The translations under genes were made by a program, and so were the position numbers. DNA of 64,000 bases, from positions 248,001 through 312,000 of the forward strand of contig JAVSML010024271.1 of assembly GCA_038503035.1 (NCBI GenBank). Direction: 5' to 3'. Under the pieces are notes generated by a model that saw only the letters and a list, made by a program, of their open reading frames with translations, did not search any database and was not told the origin of the DNA. The stretch is from Crocodylus rhombifer (taxonomy: Eukaryota; Chordata; Crocodylia; Crocodylidae). Shown here in pieces: positions 22,706 through 34,959 of the stretch; position 1 is the first letter of the stretch, and each line of letters begins with the position of its first letter.

Positions 22706-22790
22706 CTTTCCAACAGGTTGTGAATGGCTTTGAAGAGCAGAGTCCTACACTCATATGAAAGCCCATTCTCCCACAGTCCTTCCTCCACCA
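22706..22790 (-). CDS. MED13L: MED13L coding exon (exon 3 by human numbering), Mediator kinase-module subunit
   Basis: Internal 85-bp exon on the minus strand. Read 22790 to 22706, the acceptor is ATTTTTGCAG, preceded by a T-rich stretch, and the donor is the strong GTAAGAG. It begins with TG, completing a valine codon, continues with 27 codons, and ends with AG. That AG joins the G at 509 to make AGG, so the splice phase between the two exons agrees exactly. The peptide includes [17 protein letters not shown] and ends KAIHNLLE. These residues match MED13L; MED13 has D-G-V-W-E-N-G and K-A-V-H. Nothing is broken in the exon. The preceding exon, which should carry the KELWIFWWGDEP region, was not found upstream in the window, so the flanking intron is longer than 41 kb. 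That fits the very large 5' intron of MED13L in other vertebrates. Confidence 0.94.
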
Positions 22791-22861
22791 CTGCAAAAAT
22801 ATGCAAAATGTCAGTCAACATGTTCAGAAGGGGGAGGTTTAAACAAGAAAAATAAACATAT

Positions 22862-23110
22862 CTGTAACAGTTGATTTTTAAAGTATAGTTCATCATTCAA
22901 ATATCTTCATTACCATACATATCTGAAAATAACCTAGATTCAATACTCCCTAGCTTTGCATGTATTTGCTTTGAATTTAAATGACAGAAAATGTTAGGAA
23001 AAAATGTATAGCTGCAAACCAGTAAGTACATTCATAAATAATTAATATCATACTATGACTCAGAAATGGAGTAGCTTCCCCCCTATTTTGGGTTTCATCT
23101 TGGCATCATT
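22862..23110 (+). repeat. Direct duplication, copy 2 (uninterrupted)
   Basis: Uninterrupted counterpart of 19110-20810, starting about 70 bp from the acceptor side of the MED13L exon at 22706-22790. It is either a local tandem or dispersed duplication or two copies of an uncharacterised old repeat. Confidence 0.75.
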
Positions 23111-23305
23111 TTTCCACACCTCTTCTCCAGCATGCCTGTGTGTGTTCGTAATCTTGTTTACACAGTGAAACCAGTAAGTTACAGAACCTCTCTTAGTTAC
23201 ATTGCAATTGGAGATGTAACACACAGCCACTTACAGCAGGGAAGCTGTGGCAGCACAGACTTGAGTATCGGCTACCCACCTAAGGGTCCTGAGAAACCTT
23301 ATATA

Positions 23306-23741
23306 TAGGATGACTATATTATTTTTTTAAGGACATACAGGAGACTGCACCCTCCCTCTCTCCACCAATCCCTGCCCCAGGCAGGAGGAGTAGTGCACAG
23401 CCCAGCATGCCAGCTGCTTCCCAGAAGGGTGCCAAAGGGCACTATAATACAAGTTCATCCCAGGCACCCCACACCCACCCACCCAACCACACATGTATGT
23501 ATGCACAAGCAGCCCACACTCACAGCAGTGGTCTCCTCCCACCCCACCCTGGCCGACCCCAGCCCCAGGCAGGAGGAGAGGTATCCAGCCCAACCCACCC
23601 CTCTGCCTCCAGCCATTACTCAGAAGGAGCCAGGTAGTACAGGTGGGGTGGTGCCAATCCAGGTCCATTTTCATCAACTGGTCGGGATGGCCTACAAAAT
23701 CCAGGACTGTCCTGGCCAAACCAGGATGTATGGTCACCCTA
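23306..23741. mobile_element. hAT-like element with perfect 8-bp target duplication
   Basis: The left end TAGGATGACTATA pairs with the right end TATGGTCACCCTA. Both flanks are CTTATATA (23298-23305 and 23742-23749), an exact 8-bp duplication. The 436-bp element is non-coding, with a GC-rich interior. Confidence 0.75.
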
Positions 23742-25918
23742 CTTATATAGTACACATTGAAGCCCACGCTGCTCCTGCTTTCACTGCTGCCAAGACCCGT
23801 AGCAGCTACATTAAAAAGAGCTCTCGGATGCCTACGTGTACCGCAATAAAAGCTGGCTACCAGAGAGTAAGAACTTATTCATTTAAGATCTGTCTGCTGA
23901 TCAAATAGAAACATATTTTGCAGTCATGTTTTCATGTACAGGCAAATTTAAAAAGTACAGAATAAAAAATTGAATACCTAAGCCATCTTGAAAAGCCATA
24001 CTGTAACCTCTGAACAACGGCAGGGTAGGTAACATACAGGCTTTAACTAATGTGGTTTGCTGTATACTCGGAATGTTTGAAGCAAAGCTTCTGAAGAGTT
24101 CTTTCTGTACATAAAGTACCAGCACTACCAGTTACGTTTATGTGTAGCTCCAAAGTCTCAAATTTTAATGTTGATTTTATTTCCTCTATTCTTCAACCTG
24201 TATAATGCACTAAACATCAAAGGGATAGATCAGAATTCTGTAAAAGGAAAGACTAAGAGCCACTGACATCAATAAGAACAGAACACATTTTTAAGTATCT
24301 GAATCCATGAAAGGTTTATTGCTCAAAAAGCACAGCCTGTCAGTCCTTTCCGAGCATGAGTAAAGAAGGTAGTATCTGAAACCCCTCTTATCAAACAGTA
24401 TAGTAAATTTCTCAGGAGAAAATGCAGGCAAGTGATTTATGGTCAAAATATATGCCACATGACTTCTGCTTCTCCCTCTGTAAAATCTATAGCTATGGAC
24501 ACTCAATCCTTAATGAAGATCATTATTATTTGCAAAGGCTTTGTAATTCTAAAGTCAATGGCACGCTACATGCAAAGTGCTGTTAAAATTGTTATTTGTT
24601 AGATATAGCACGACAATGCCCTAAATATCACTTAAAAATAGAACTATGAAACTTCACATTTTCTTAATATTGTCAGAACTGCTGTAAAAGCATAATTTAA
24701 ATTATTGTGGTGTTGAAAGCAAGAGATAAAATTCAGTCTTTCCAAGTGCTGTCATATACACATGAAAAGCATAACATGCCCAAAGAATTAATACAAAGGA
24801 CAGCAGTAGCTGATCCAGGATGCTGAAAAAGGGGAGGGTGGTGAAGATAGAGAACTCATTATGCATGCACAGTGAGGTCAGTGCACATGCATTCACTGGA
24901 CAAGAGCAAAGCTCTAAGCAGCAAGGAGTGGGGAAGAGTGCAACCGCATCACCACATGCCCCCTGGATCTGCTCTTCAAACACAGTGAAAAATATTAGAA
25001 GATAAAACTTAATCTGCTGACTAATGCATTTTCTGTAAACATCAATATGGTTGCTAAATTAGCATTAATGTTATGCAAATGTCTAACAATAAAATAGTAA
25101 AGAATTTCCATTTAAAGTAGATACTGAAGAATCAGAGGGGGAAAAATACTTACCATATTTTGTTCCACAGAACACACCCCAAAATAATATGCACCTTGTT
25201 TTTGAAAGAGAGAATAAAGAAAAAGAGTTTTTTCCAGAGTTATGGCTGCAGAGAACAGGGACAAACCTTAACCTTCATCTAACTCAATCTCCCTTCCCTG
25301 CTTAATAAAATCCTAGCTACTCTTGAAGACTGGTCTCCACAGGTAAATCTATGTTTCTAAAAAGAACTAAAGATTCTCCTAGGGTGTAAAATAGGGGGAG
25401 AGAAATCAGGAGCACCTAGCAGGCAGCAACATAGCCCTAAGAAAGGTTAGCTTGATTAGTGGAACATCTAAACCATTAAACAGGTAAGATGATCATTAAG
25501 AGCTCTGGAGTAAAGATAAATGACCCATTATGCCAACTGACTCTCTCAGCTTCCCGACAGTAATGCAACAGCTCCTGCACTACGAAGTAGGAATCAAAAC
25601 AAGTTCAGAAAATCAGCTTCCCTCCTTGGGGGGCTGATTTTGGGGGAAAGTGTGTGTTGTATGCAAGAAAATATGACAATTTCTTTTCTGAGACTTACTT
25701 CTTTTCCAGCTGCAGATATTTAGGCCATTTCTCCCTCTTGATAATATCAGACATAATATTTGACACAAGGCAGCACCATGTGCAGATATGCTCTGAAGCA
25801 GAGGTAACTAACACGTGCACAGTGCCACAAAATTCCCAGCTTGGGAGCAAGTATGCACAGAATAATGTAGCATGTTTCACCATGGAGCTGCCTTATGTGC
25901 TACAAAAATACTCTAATA

Positions 25919-26157
25919 CAGTGGTTCTCAAACAGGGTGTCTCATAAGACCCTTTCAGGGGGGCCAAGTGTGCCTTGCACATAGCCAGATACCCTAAAGC
26001 AGACAGGAACCGCTGCCCTTCTTGGTCTGACCCCCACCTTCCTCTTGGAAACAGACTCACAGAGCAGGTGCAAGTGTTCTATTTGTTTCTGTTTCCAGGG
26101 GGAGCATGCGGGACCAGATTATGAAGGGTAACAACAAGAGTGGGCTTGCCTGCATTA
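25919..26157. mobile_element. Left part of an hAT-like element (partial)
   Basis: Begins with CAGTGGTTCTCAAACAGGG, a common hAT terminus. The matching right end was not found. The next element starts at 26158. Confidence 0.45.
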
Positions 26158-26695
26158 GGGCTATGGACAGACATTCAAAAAGCCTAAGCTTGAATTGATT
26201 CAATCTTTGCAGGTTAGTCTAACCTGCCTAGGCTGAACTGGTTTGCAAGTGTACAGACATTCCCTCTAGAGTGAGAAAATACAGGCACATGCCTGCAGTG
26301 GCTCAAGCTAGAAGCTGGATGGGGATTAGAGCAGCCCTCCCTTCCTTTCCATAGTGCTGAGCTGAGGGGGGCTGTGGCCAAGCCCTGGGAGGACGCTCTA
26401 ATTAGAGAGAGGTTTAAACCCCCATGCTGCCTGCACAATCCCAGGTTTTTGCCCGCTAGCTGCTCATGGGATGGGAGTGTTGCCAGACCCCAGCCCACTG
26501 CTAGCATTCTGAGGCAAAGTGGGGGTGTGGAGTGCATGCATCTGTTGATGATACTGAACTTTTTAATGTCTCTCTCCCTGCTTCTTTATACTGTCTGCAG
26601 CAAACCTGGTTTATGTATACTGAACTTACGTTCTGTTACAGGTTTAAACCAGTTTCTGATCACTTAAATCAGTTTATGTATGTCTGTCCCTAACG
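26158..26695 (+). mobile_element. Family B DNA transposon, short copy
   Basis: The left end GGGCTATGGACAGACATTC and right end GTATGTCTGTCCCTAACG are inverted repeats. The right subterminal region has ACAGGTTTAAACCAGTTTCT, shared with copies at 9286, 43498 and 46353. The interior shares GTGCATGCATCTGTTGATGA with the 46353 copy. About 540 bp, it is an internally deleted relative of the longer copies. Confidence 0.75.
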
Positions 26696-27394
26696 TAGGA
26701 GTAGAGACCCACTCAGGCAAGCTAGGGAAACGTAACAGTCGTTCTCAAATGAGGCGCTTCCAAATTAAAAGTTATGGAGAACAGACCTGAATCTAAAGTT
26801 CTGAGAAAACTGCCCTAAAATTTCATCAAGTATTACAGTCCTTGCCCACCCTGATTCACCTTTTGCATCAAATTATCCCCAAACTTCATTGAAAAACTGA
26901 ATTTCTGCTTCTTGATCAAGTTCTTAATGACCCTGTTTCATCTGCACCCATTATATATATGGATTCATGAAAAGGTAATCACAGATTTGCAAAAGAATTA
27001 GGTCTGACAGCAAACAGTGAAGGAACAGTCAGTCCCAGAAATAAGTCAGGCAGGCAGGACATGCTGAATTCTTTCACAGCCTGAGACAATCTGGTATAAG
27101 AAACAAGAAAAACTATAACGGAAGAAAAATGATTATGATAAAAAGGTGGCTTTGTCTCCCAGACAACTTTAAAATTTAAAGTAGCCTTAATTTATTTTGC
27201 TGCATAGAGCACCTTACTTCTGTGCTTAGGACAGGAGATCCATTCCTTACTGCTTTATAAAGCTGTTGCTGCATCCCCAGCAGCTTTTCAATTTCTACTT
27301 GTCTTTCAGACCCCGGCAGCAATATAGGAACCTACTAAGTAGGCTCACATCTTTTCTGGAATATATTTGTCTTTTGTTACTTAACGTTTTAGTG

Positions 27395-27750
27395 GAGACC
27401 AGTCCCAGTAGCGCTGGAAGGGTAGGGAGCTTCTTCAGGGCTGGGATCCTGCGGGGGTGACAGCACAGTCCAGAGCCAGGGCAAAGCTGCAAGCTGCTGG
27501 CTGCATGCCCTGGGCAAAGACATGCAGGCAGCAGATTGCAGTTCTGCCCTGGCTGCAGAGCACCTCCCCACCCAGCCATGTACCCTGCCAGCACTGCTGG
27601 GGCCAGTCTTCATGGAAGCCCTGGCTCCAAACTGTCACAGCACCTCTCCTGCAAGGGTCGTCATGAAAAATGGCAACAGTGATGTGGGCAGGGGCTGCTG
27701 AGAAATGGAAGTCCAGCCACCGGCCAGATCCGCCATTTTTCCCATCCCTG
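27395..27750. mobile_element. Probable small hAT-like element with inverted interior
   Basis: The right end TTTTTCCCATCCCTG is hAT-like, and flanks TTTTAGTG (27387-27394) and TTCTAGTG (27751-27758) match at 7 of 8. The left terminus is poorly conserved. Inside, CCAGAGCCAGGGCAAAGC near 27470 is mirrored by GAAGCCCTGGCTCCAAACTG near 27614. Confidence 0.45.
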
Positions 27751-30051
27751 TTCTAGTGAAATTTTTAATCTGCTTTGCCCAAGACCTGATCGAGGCAGGT
27801 ATTACTGTGTTCAAAATGACAACCTGAAAAGAAGCCCAATCCATTCCTGAAACTTATGTGACCTACTCCCTTGGATTCTGAGTGCAGGTTTTACTTTTGA
27901 AATAAAGAAACTTTCCTCTAGTTCCTTTTGTTATGAGTAGGCAAATGTTGAGATTTTATAAGGGATTTTATTAGTCTGTCCTTCCTTGGATGTCACTGCA
28001 GTTACTTTGACCGGTTCTGTTGATTAATCCACTCAAACAATATTCCCTGTAAAACTTGAGATATACAGTATTCACTTTTATTATGTATCCTCCAAGGCTG
28101 AAATTAAAGAGTTGGTGCTTAGATACTGAACCTGGCTCTTGATGCCAGTCTAATGAAACCTATGCATAATATTATACATATATTAGCCAGGGGCATCATT
28201 TTTATTACCAGTTTGAATATCAGTTTAAATATTAAATTCTTTTCATTTCTGGTGGCTGCACACTTTTTATCTCTCTGTAGTTCACAGTCAGGCTTTCTAA
28301 AGAACTGAAGAAACCAAGTCCTTTGTGAAGATGCCTCCCTATCTTCCTAGCTGGATGGGAAGAGACCCAATAAAATTGATATTCTGAGGAAGAAAAGAGA
28401 TGAAGGATGTTTTTTCTTGCTCTTGCCCCTAACCAAGTCATAAAAGCTAAGGTGACATTGCATGAGGCAGAAGTACAACCGAAGAGCCAAGAGAAAATCC
28501 TGTAATCCCTTGGGATATCTGAACTATCTCCAAGATTTGCATGAGCAGACCTTCAACCCAAAGTATCTCAGATTAAGAAAAATGTGAGAATAAATGTATT
28601 GCTTATCATCTTGTATTATGTATAATGTTGTACAGCACTTGTAAGTAATATTGCCAAGTTAGAAATTATTGTTTGTACCTATTTATAACATAAAGACTGG
28701 AAGCTTCCTCTCTCTAACAGGTCTTTCTAGAATATAATATAAAGTCTTGACGTGCCTGCTTTCGCTGCAGGACTACTAAGAGAAACAGAGAAACATGGGA
28801 TCATGACACCAAAAGGAACTAAAGCCTGAACAAATGAGGCAAATTAATTTTTATTCAGAATGTTTAAAACTTTGGGGAAGGAACTGGAGGGTGTGTGTTT
28901 ATTTTTAACACCTATTTTACACAACATCTTGAAAAAGAGTCCACAGAAAAGCTCTCTTCAGAAACTGATCCATATCCTTGCCCCTTCAGGCAAGGGGGAG
29001 AGAGGGAAAAAAATAAATCACACAATTATTTCACTTATCTTTAAAGTCTGTACATTCATATATAACTTATTTGCAATCCCAGAAGCAGTTGGTATCAGAA
29101 TTTGGTCTGATGCACATGCAAATCAAAAGAGAAGGTATATGGTTCAAACTGCCCCAAAAAAGTGCCTTGTACAAAAAGAGCCCAAGCTACTGCCAGTTAC
29201 CCTGTTCAATTTTTACTAAGTAAAAATATCTACCTAAAGAAAATGATTAAGTGGTTCCTATTAGAGAGTTCGTATTTTAAGCTGATCTTTAATTTTCAAA
29301 TCAATGTTAAGTGTTACAGCAGAGCTAGAAAACTATCAGGATCAATATTATGCATTATATCCTTGCAAACTGTGAATGTTGGAGTCAACACTGTCTTCCT
29401 AATATCAATAAGACACTGTACAAATTAAGGCGCCAAAAAAAGATTATGTTAGTTCACAATAAAGAATCAAAATGAAACTAACCAAAATAGATATACAGTA
29501 CAAAGCAAAACTATACCGATTAATAATAAAGTTTTACAATAATATAGCATGGAATTATATCGCTATTTTTGATTTTTCTAAACTGTTGTTACTGAAAACC
29601 ACATAGAACTCTCAAACATATTTAAAATTTTATCTTGTTACAGTTTAACATAATTACATTTGACTTCACTTAAGAAGTCAAGAACACAAACATCAGAATC
29701 CGCATTTACATTTAGAGAGTAATTCAAAATATTAGGCAATATTGACCGAATTTAGGAAACAGTAACAGTCAAGAGAAACTGTATCGAACTCACCTGTGAT
29801 TTCATGCTATGTCACATTGTATTAAAATACCTTTTCACATGAAGTTCTTCAAAAACCGTTCTACCATTCAACTGATTACAAAAATGGGAAAAAATGTATA
29901 ACCAGTTTTGATACATTCAAGTATAATCCACTATCTCAGAATTGTTTTCTTAGGTTTTCTCCTACAGTATTCACAATAAACCATGCAACCCAATCTCATT
30001 CCTATTCTGGGAATTCTATCATTACTTCCGATCTAGATCAAGACCTACTGC

Positions 30052-30250
30052 CAGAGCTGTCCCTTGGTGGGGAGCGAATCGGGGCGACTGCCCTGGGCCC
30101 CACAGGCAGTGCCACTGGCACTGCCAAGGGTGCTACCATTCCGCGCGGCCACCACGTGCCACCGACTCCCTGCTGCCACCCTCCCCCCCAGGCTGATATG
30201 CCCCAGGCCCCTCAGACCCCTAGAGTCAGCTTTGCCTACTGCCTTCTTTT
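30052..30250. mobile_element. GC-rich hAT-like fragment
   Basis: Begins CAGAGCTGTCCCTTGG, followed by GGGGCGACTGCCCTGGGCCC, resembling the termini of a reptile hAT family. The right end was not identified before the next element. Confidence 0.35.
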
Positions 30251-30258
30251 TCCTAGGA

Positions 30259-30460
30259 TAGTGGTTCTCAAACTTTTTTTTTTTTAAAGACCACTTGAAA
30301 ACTGCTGAGGGTCTCAGCAGACCACTTAATCTCCATCGCCAGAAAAAATAAATCAAATGCAGGGCCAAGTGCAGATATTCTCAATTGTTCCGCAACCTTT
30401 GTGCAGACCACCTGAATGGAGCTTGCAAACCAGTGGTGGGCCACAGTTTGAGAACCTCTG
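30259..30460. mobile_element. 202-bp hAT MITE with perfect target duplication
   Basis: The left end TAGTGGTTCTCAAACTTTTT pairs with the right end CCACAGTTTGAGAACCTCTG. Both flanks are TCCTAGGA (30251-30258, 30461-30468), an exact 8-bp duplication. It is non-coding. Confidence 0.85.
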
Positions 30461-30602
30461 TCCTAGGATATTTATTTTCCTGGTAATCACATTAATATTA
30501 TACAAAGACATTGGTATAAAACAGTCTCGGCTGAATTTCTACCATATACACAATTCTTTTCCAAGATTTTTTACCATATGTATAATTTTTTATTATATAC
30601 TG

Positions 30603-32597
30603 GGTGCCTATGCAAGATGCTTCACTGCGCAGTTAACAAATTGACTGCACAGTAAAGTGTCACTGTCTACATGTGCAGGCATGAACTGCACAGCTAATTA
30701 ATCTACTGTGTAGTTAATTAGCTACCTGCAAATGCAGGTAAAGATTAACCACGCCATACTCACTATGCAGTAACATACATGTAGATAGCAATCAGAAGTA
30801 AATTTGCTCCTGGTCAGCCCCACCACCAGAAAGCCACCCTCTGCCTAGCCTGGCCTTTTTAACTGTGTGGTGACCCCAAGGACCTGTGCCACTTACTTGC
30901 CTCTGGTCACGAGGTCCCACAGCAGAGGCTCCAGGCCATCTGCAGCACCCTGCCCAGATCCCCAGCACAGCCCCACCTCCTGCCTGCCTATCTCACACAA
31001 TGTCCCTGCAGGTTCCTGCCCCGGCCCAGACTTTTGCCCGCAGCCCAAAGGCCATCAAAGGAGCCACACTGGCATTGTTCCCAAAGCCATACACCACCTT
31101 CCAGGGAGTGTAACTGGTCCCAGGACACAACCGCAGACCTCACTGCACAGTGGAGCAAGGCCGAGGTCCAAAGCTAGTTCACCCGGGGCAGATACTCCAA
31201 TACCCACATCTCTGAGGGCCTGGTGCCCTGCATATGGGAGAGGGGGCACAACTGGTCAGCATGTTAGTGCCATAAAGGTCAAAGCCCTGCAGCCACACTG
31301 GCTGTGTCAACAACTACAACTGCTGGTCAGGGGCTGCCCACAGGAACATGCCCTTTATGAAGTACTTGGAATGCTTTCTCATGCCCCAGAACCCTGGGCA
31401 TAGCTGCACCATGTTCTCCAGGAGAGGTGGCCTACTGGAGTCTCCGCTATGGCCTGGCAGTGGTGACAAGCCATCACCCATCCCACCATTATCCAGCAGC
31501 TCCAGCAGCCTAAGCCAGCACCTGCCCCGCCAGCTCTGGGTGTGCAGTCCCACCCAGGAGGCCCTGATGCATTGGGAGAAGCCCAAGGCATGAATCCCTA
31601 CCACCGCCTCCAGAGGGTCATGGACCCTGAGGACAGTGTGCCCCAGCATGTACTGGAGGGTGCCACAGACTTCCTCCAGGATGGCCTCCCTGGTAGTTAC
31701 CTTGCCCAAGTGGTAGCTGACATAGTGCAGGTTCATGGATGTGGCCAACTTGAGCAGGGTGCTGGCCAGCTGGGTCTACGTGGGGAGGGGCAGGCTCATG
31801 GTGGTGGCCTGACACTCCAGGTGTATGCAGAGCTGCTCGAGGAGCTCCTGGAAGGTGGTCCAGGTCATCCAAAAGGACTCCAGCTCCTCCCAGGTGCTCT
31901 GGATAACATGCAGCCACTAGTCCTGGCTGGCTAGGCAGGCCCACCAGCAGTGGGACTGGAGCCCTAGGAGCTCATGAACAGCACATATGGAAGCATCCAC
32001 ATGCATATCACTGGTGTCCCTGCCAAGGTCCAGGTGGCAGCCCAGGGACTGGGCGGCATCAGTGCAGTGGCAGCAAGCTTGCAGACGCTGCAGTAAGCTT
32101 GGCCAGGTAGCTGTGCAGCACAGAGATGGTGGGGAGGGGGGCATGCAGGGTTGAGACTGACGGGGACCAGGCAGCGGTCGCCATGGCAGCAAAGCACAGT
32201 GAGCAATGTGGCAAGCGAAGCCTGGGGCACGGGTCATCACACCTGGGGATGGAGTAGCCATCGCATGGTAGGAATGAACAGACTCTGGTGACAGTTGTAG
32301 AGAGCTGTGCCAGCATGCTGCAAACTGGTCTGGGCCAGAAACACGGGTGGCCAGGGGGCACCATGCAGGGCTGGCTTTTAAAGACAGCTCTGGTTGCAGG
32401 CAACTGTGGCTGGAGTCTCCAGCTCATCCTGGCTGCTGCAGGGGGGCAATGGAGGGCCGGAGGAGGCCAGAAGCAGGCTAGTACCATGAGGAGCAAATTT
32501 GCTCCCAAATAACTGCACATGCAGATGCTTGCCCAAGGCAGGTTTACTGCACAGTTAATTACCGCACAGTAAACCCATACAGCACTACCCACTGCAT
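30603..32597 (-). mobile_element. Harbinger-like DNA transposon, about 2 kb
   Basis: Both ends carry inverted versions of TTTACTGCACAGTTAATTA-type sequence: CACTGCGCAGTTAAC at 30623 and GTTAATTACCGCACAGTAAA near 32555. The left outer sequence is GGTGCCTATGCAAGATGC. The interior carries a decayed Harbinger transposase on the minus strand (31314-31920). Shared terminal sequence with 36250-36700 suggests the latter is its MITE. The exact ends are uncertain and no 3-bp duplication could be verified. Confidence 0.6.
31314..31920 (-). pseudogene. Harbinger (HARBI1-like) transposase relic
   Basis: The minus strand from about 31919 encodes W-M-T-W-T-T-F-Q-E-L-L-E-Q-L, then after an in-frame TAG stop (31778-31776) it encodes LLKLATSMNLHYVSYHLG, V-T-T-R-E-A-I-L-E-E-V-C-G, V-L-R-V-H-D-P-L-E-A-V-V and H-A-L-G-F-S-Q-C-I. 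This follows the order of the N-terminal half of vertebrate Harbinger transposases ('F..L...L', 'R..ALWKLAT...YR.V...FGVG.ST....V', 'GF..LGFP.C.GAIDGTHI'). The expected G-A-I-D-G-T-H catalytic segment is missing: after Q-C-I-R-A-S the sequence diverges, suggesting a deletion or frameshift. The protein cut and inserted DNA in active relatives; this copy cannot. Confidence 0.6.
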
Positions 32598-33439
32598 ATG
32601 AATTTTTAGTATATGTACACCATACTTTTATTAGATACCTTCACAACCATCCTCTGATAGGCTTACCGTGCCTCCAACTACACTGAATAATGTTATTTTC
32701 TTTCCTCTAATATGTCTTTATCTTACTCAAAATGTTCAGTTCTGAAGGATGTAACAATGCAAGTGAAATGTATGTATTCAGTTCTCATTATAAAAAGAAA
32801 AGAGTTCAAATCCTACAATACAATTTCACCACCTCCTATAATCTTCTGCCACCTTGTTCCAGAGTCATCATAACGAAAGAGTCTTAATCTAAATATGTGA
32901 GGTGATATCTTGAAGCTGTAACAGGCTGCCAGTTGTGCAGCTGGTTAGCAAAATGCTACCAGAGAAAACAGTCTAGGCTTCCAACAAAGAAGATCCTTGA
33001 GCTATTATGCCATACTTCAAATTTCAGCTGCATTACTGAACTACATGTAAGTTCAGTATTCCTTTTCTTAATAATGGTTGGGTTTTTTTAAATCTAGAGC
33101 CTGGAAAGCACGTTCAAATCTACAAAACCACTTGTAAAGATTCTACCACGTAAATTTTCACCCGCCTTTAACTGCTGCCTAGCAATAATGGCTTTTACAG
33201 ATATATAACAGGAAAGAAAGCAGGTGCTATAGAAACTCGCACAGAGTCCTACCAATCAACTAAATCCTGACCTGCTACACTGCTAGCTTTTCCTGTAGAC
33301 AGACCAGCTACTTTCCAGAATACCTATGGAAAGCCATATCCTACTAACAGTGCCTAGGCCAGAAAAATACCACCAAATGATCAACTGAAGGTCCAGTTTG
33401 AATCAGTAAAAGAGCAGAACAAATCATTTATTTTTTTAA

Positions 33440-33476
33440 TTTTTTTTTTTTTTTTTTTTTTTTGGCGGGGGGGGGG
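33440..33476. repeat. Poly-T then poly-G homopolymer tract
   Basis: Twenty-four T (33440-33463), then GGC, then ten G. It is low complexity and prone to sequencing error. Confidence 0.9.
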
Positions 33477-33849
33477 AAGAGGTTTAAGAAAAAGGAAGAT
33501 GAGAAGGGAAAACAATGGATCTGGGAAAGAGAAAGAGGCATGATGAGAAAACTGACAACTAGTCCTGTCACAGAGATGAGGTAGAAAGAAAAGGGAATTA
33601 AACTGTTTGAAATATGGACGTTATCTGAAGTAGCTCAAAAGAAAAAAAAAAACAGTTACTACATGCTCTTCATGCCTCTTAACTGAACTTAAGGAAAGTG
33701 AAGTAGTAAGCAGTTGAGGAAGAGATTTGATAGCCAATTCTCTTGTTTATCCACCTGCCACCTGACCTTAAGAAATAATAAGGTAACACACTCACAGCCT
33801 AATCCCCATGTCCGCTTTGTGCAGAGCTTGCCCCCACACTGTTTTAAAT

Positions 33850-34027
33850 TGGAATAGGTAGCTGCTTCAAATGGCCACTCACAACAGTTTTCAGTGGATG
33901 CTGCACTCGAGGACAAGACAGCAGCCCTCTGCACAGAGCAGGAGCAGCAGCAAGGCACTGGCAACCCACAGCAAGTGGCTGGATCACAAGCTACAGCCCA
34001 CCATTAGTAAAAGGTTACCAACCCCTG
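33850..34027. mobile_element. Right part of an hAT-like element
   Basis: Ends AAAAGGTTACCAACCCCTG, the reverse complement of CAGGGGTTGGTAACC, and matches the ends of elements at 46264 and 50398. The left end is not clear. Confidence 0.45.
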
Positions 34028-34474
34028 ATCTACACAAAGGTAGACCACGCCTGGAAAACAAATTTAAGTATTTTGCACAGCAGTGTGGAAAACTAATAGA
34101 CTTGTTCCTGTGCAGCTGTTTTATATTGAAACATACATTCATCAGCTACCAGGCTGAGATTCTCAAACTCATTTTGCTTATGACTAAACTAAATCTGAAT
34201 TTAGAACTGCAAAACACTTAGTCCCAGGTCCAAAGGACATAGGCCTGGTGATAGCTAAGTCAACCAATAGAAAAAGTGAAGAGGGATGCATCTGAGATTA
34301 TCCTTCTCCTTGCCATAGATACCCAAACCAAGGCCTATGGGTAGGTGCCTATGTAAGAATGGGATTCGCCCCCTGAACTCCCTTTTTGATGTAAGCACTT
34401 AAATAATCCCTTTACAAATAGATGACAGAATCATTTTACTTTTTAAAGAAAGTCACCAGACAAGAAGGCTATAG

Positions 34475-34560
34475 TAGGGATGTAATATCCTAATGGTTAG
34501 AACACATGGCCAGGAAGTGGGACTCTTCAATTCTAGGCCTTCTTCAGCCTGAGGTGGTAA
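34475..34560 (+). repeat. Possible tRNA-derived SINE fragment
   Basis: TAATGGTTAGAACACATGGCC, then GGAAGTGGGACTC and TTCAATTCTAGGCC, resembles the A-box and B-box regions of a tRNA-type SINE head (TGGTTAGAGCAC...TTCAATTCC). A similar but weaker stretch lies at 34745-34800 (CCCAGTGATAAGGGCACTCC). Both are decayed. Confidence 0.3.
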
Positions 34561-34959
34561 TACCAACATCTCCCACCGCCCAGGAGAGTGATCGAGGCAA
34601 CAAGCCAAAGGACAGGCTAGGATGGGAACACTCTTTCCTCCTTCTGTTAAGTCTGGACTACTACAATACAATTTAAAGAAAAGTGTGGGGAGAAAGAAGA
34701 TTTATGATGACAGAGATGCACTAAGCAAGAGGAACCATGACTCTACAGCCCAGTGATAAGGGCACTCCCTGGAAGGGAAAGTCCTGGGTTATGGTTTCTG
34801 CTTTAAGAACTGCATTTGCATTCTGCATTAAGAAATCATTATTTTGCTATTTTAACTTATACAATGTTCGTCCACTCTGACCCCCTAAAACCATCTCATA
34901 AGTACATCTTTGCAGGATATAGTCACTCTAATATGCAGCTATGACCTACAGCTTTTTTC

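Noticed and set aside
22706..22790. Assignment of the exons to MED13 instead of MED13L
   Set aside because: Residues E-E-G-L-W, K-A-I-H and D-K-N fit MED13L. MED13 is recalled with D-G-V-W, K-A-V-H and N-R-N.
30867..31403. 178-codon plus-strand open frame
   Set aside because: Low-complexity proline/serine-rich translation with no recognisable domain, within the Harbinger element and overlapping the transposase relic on the other strand.
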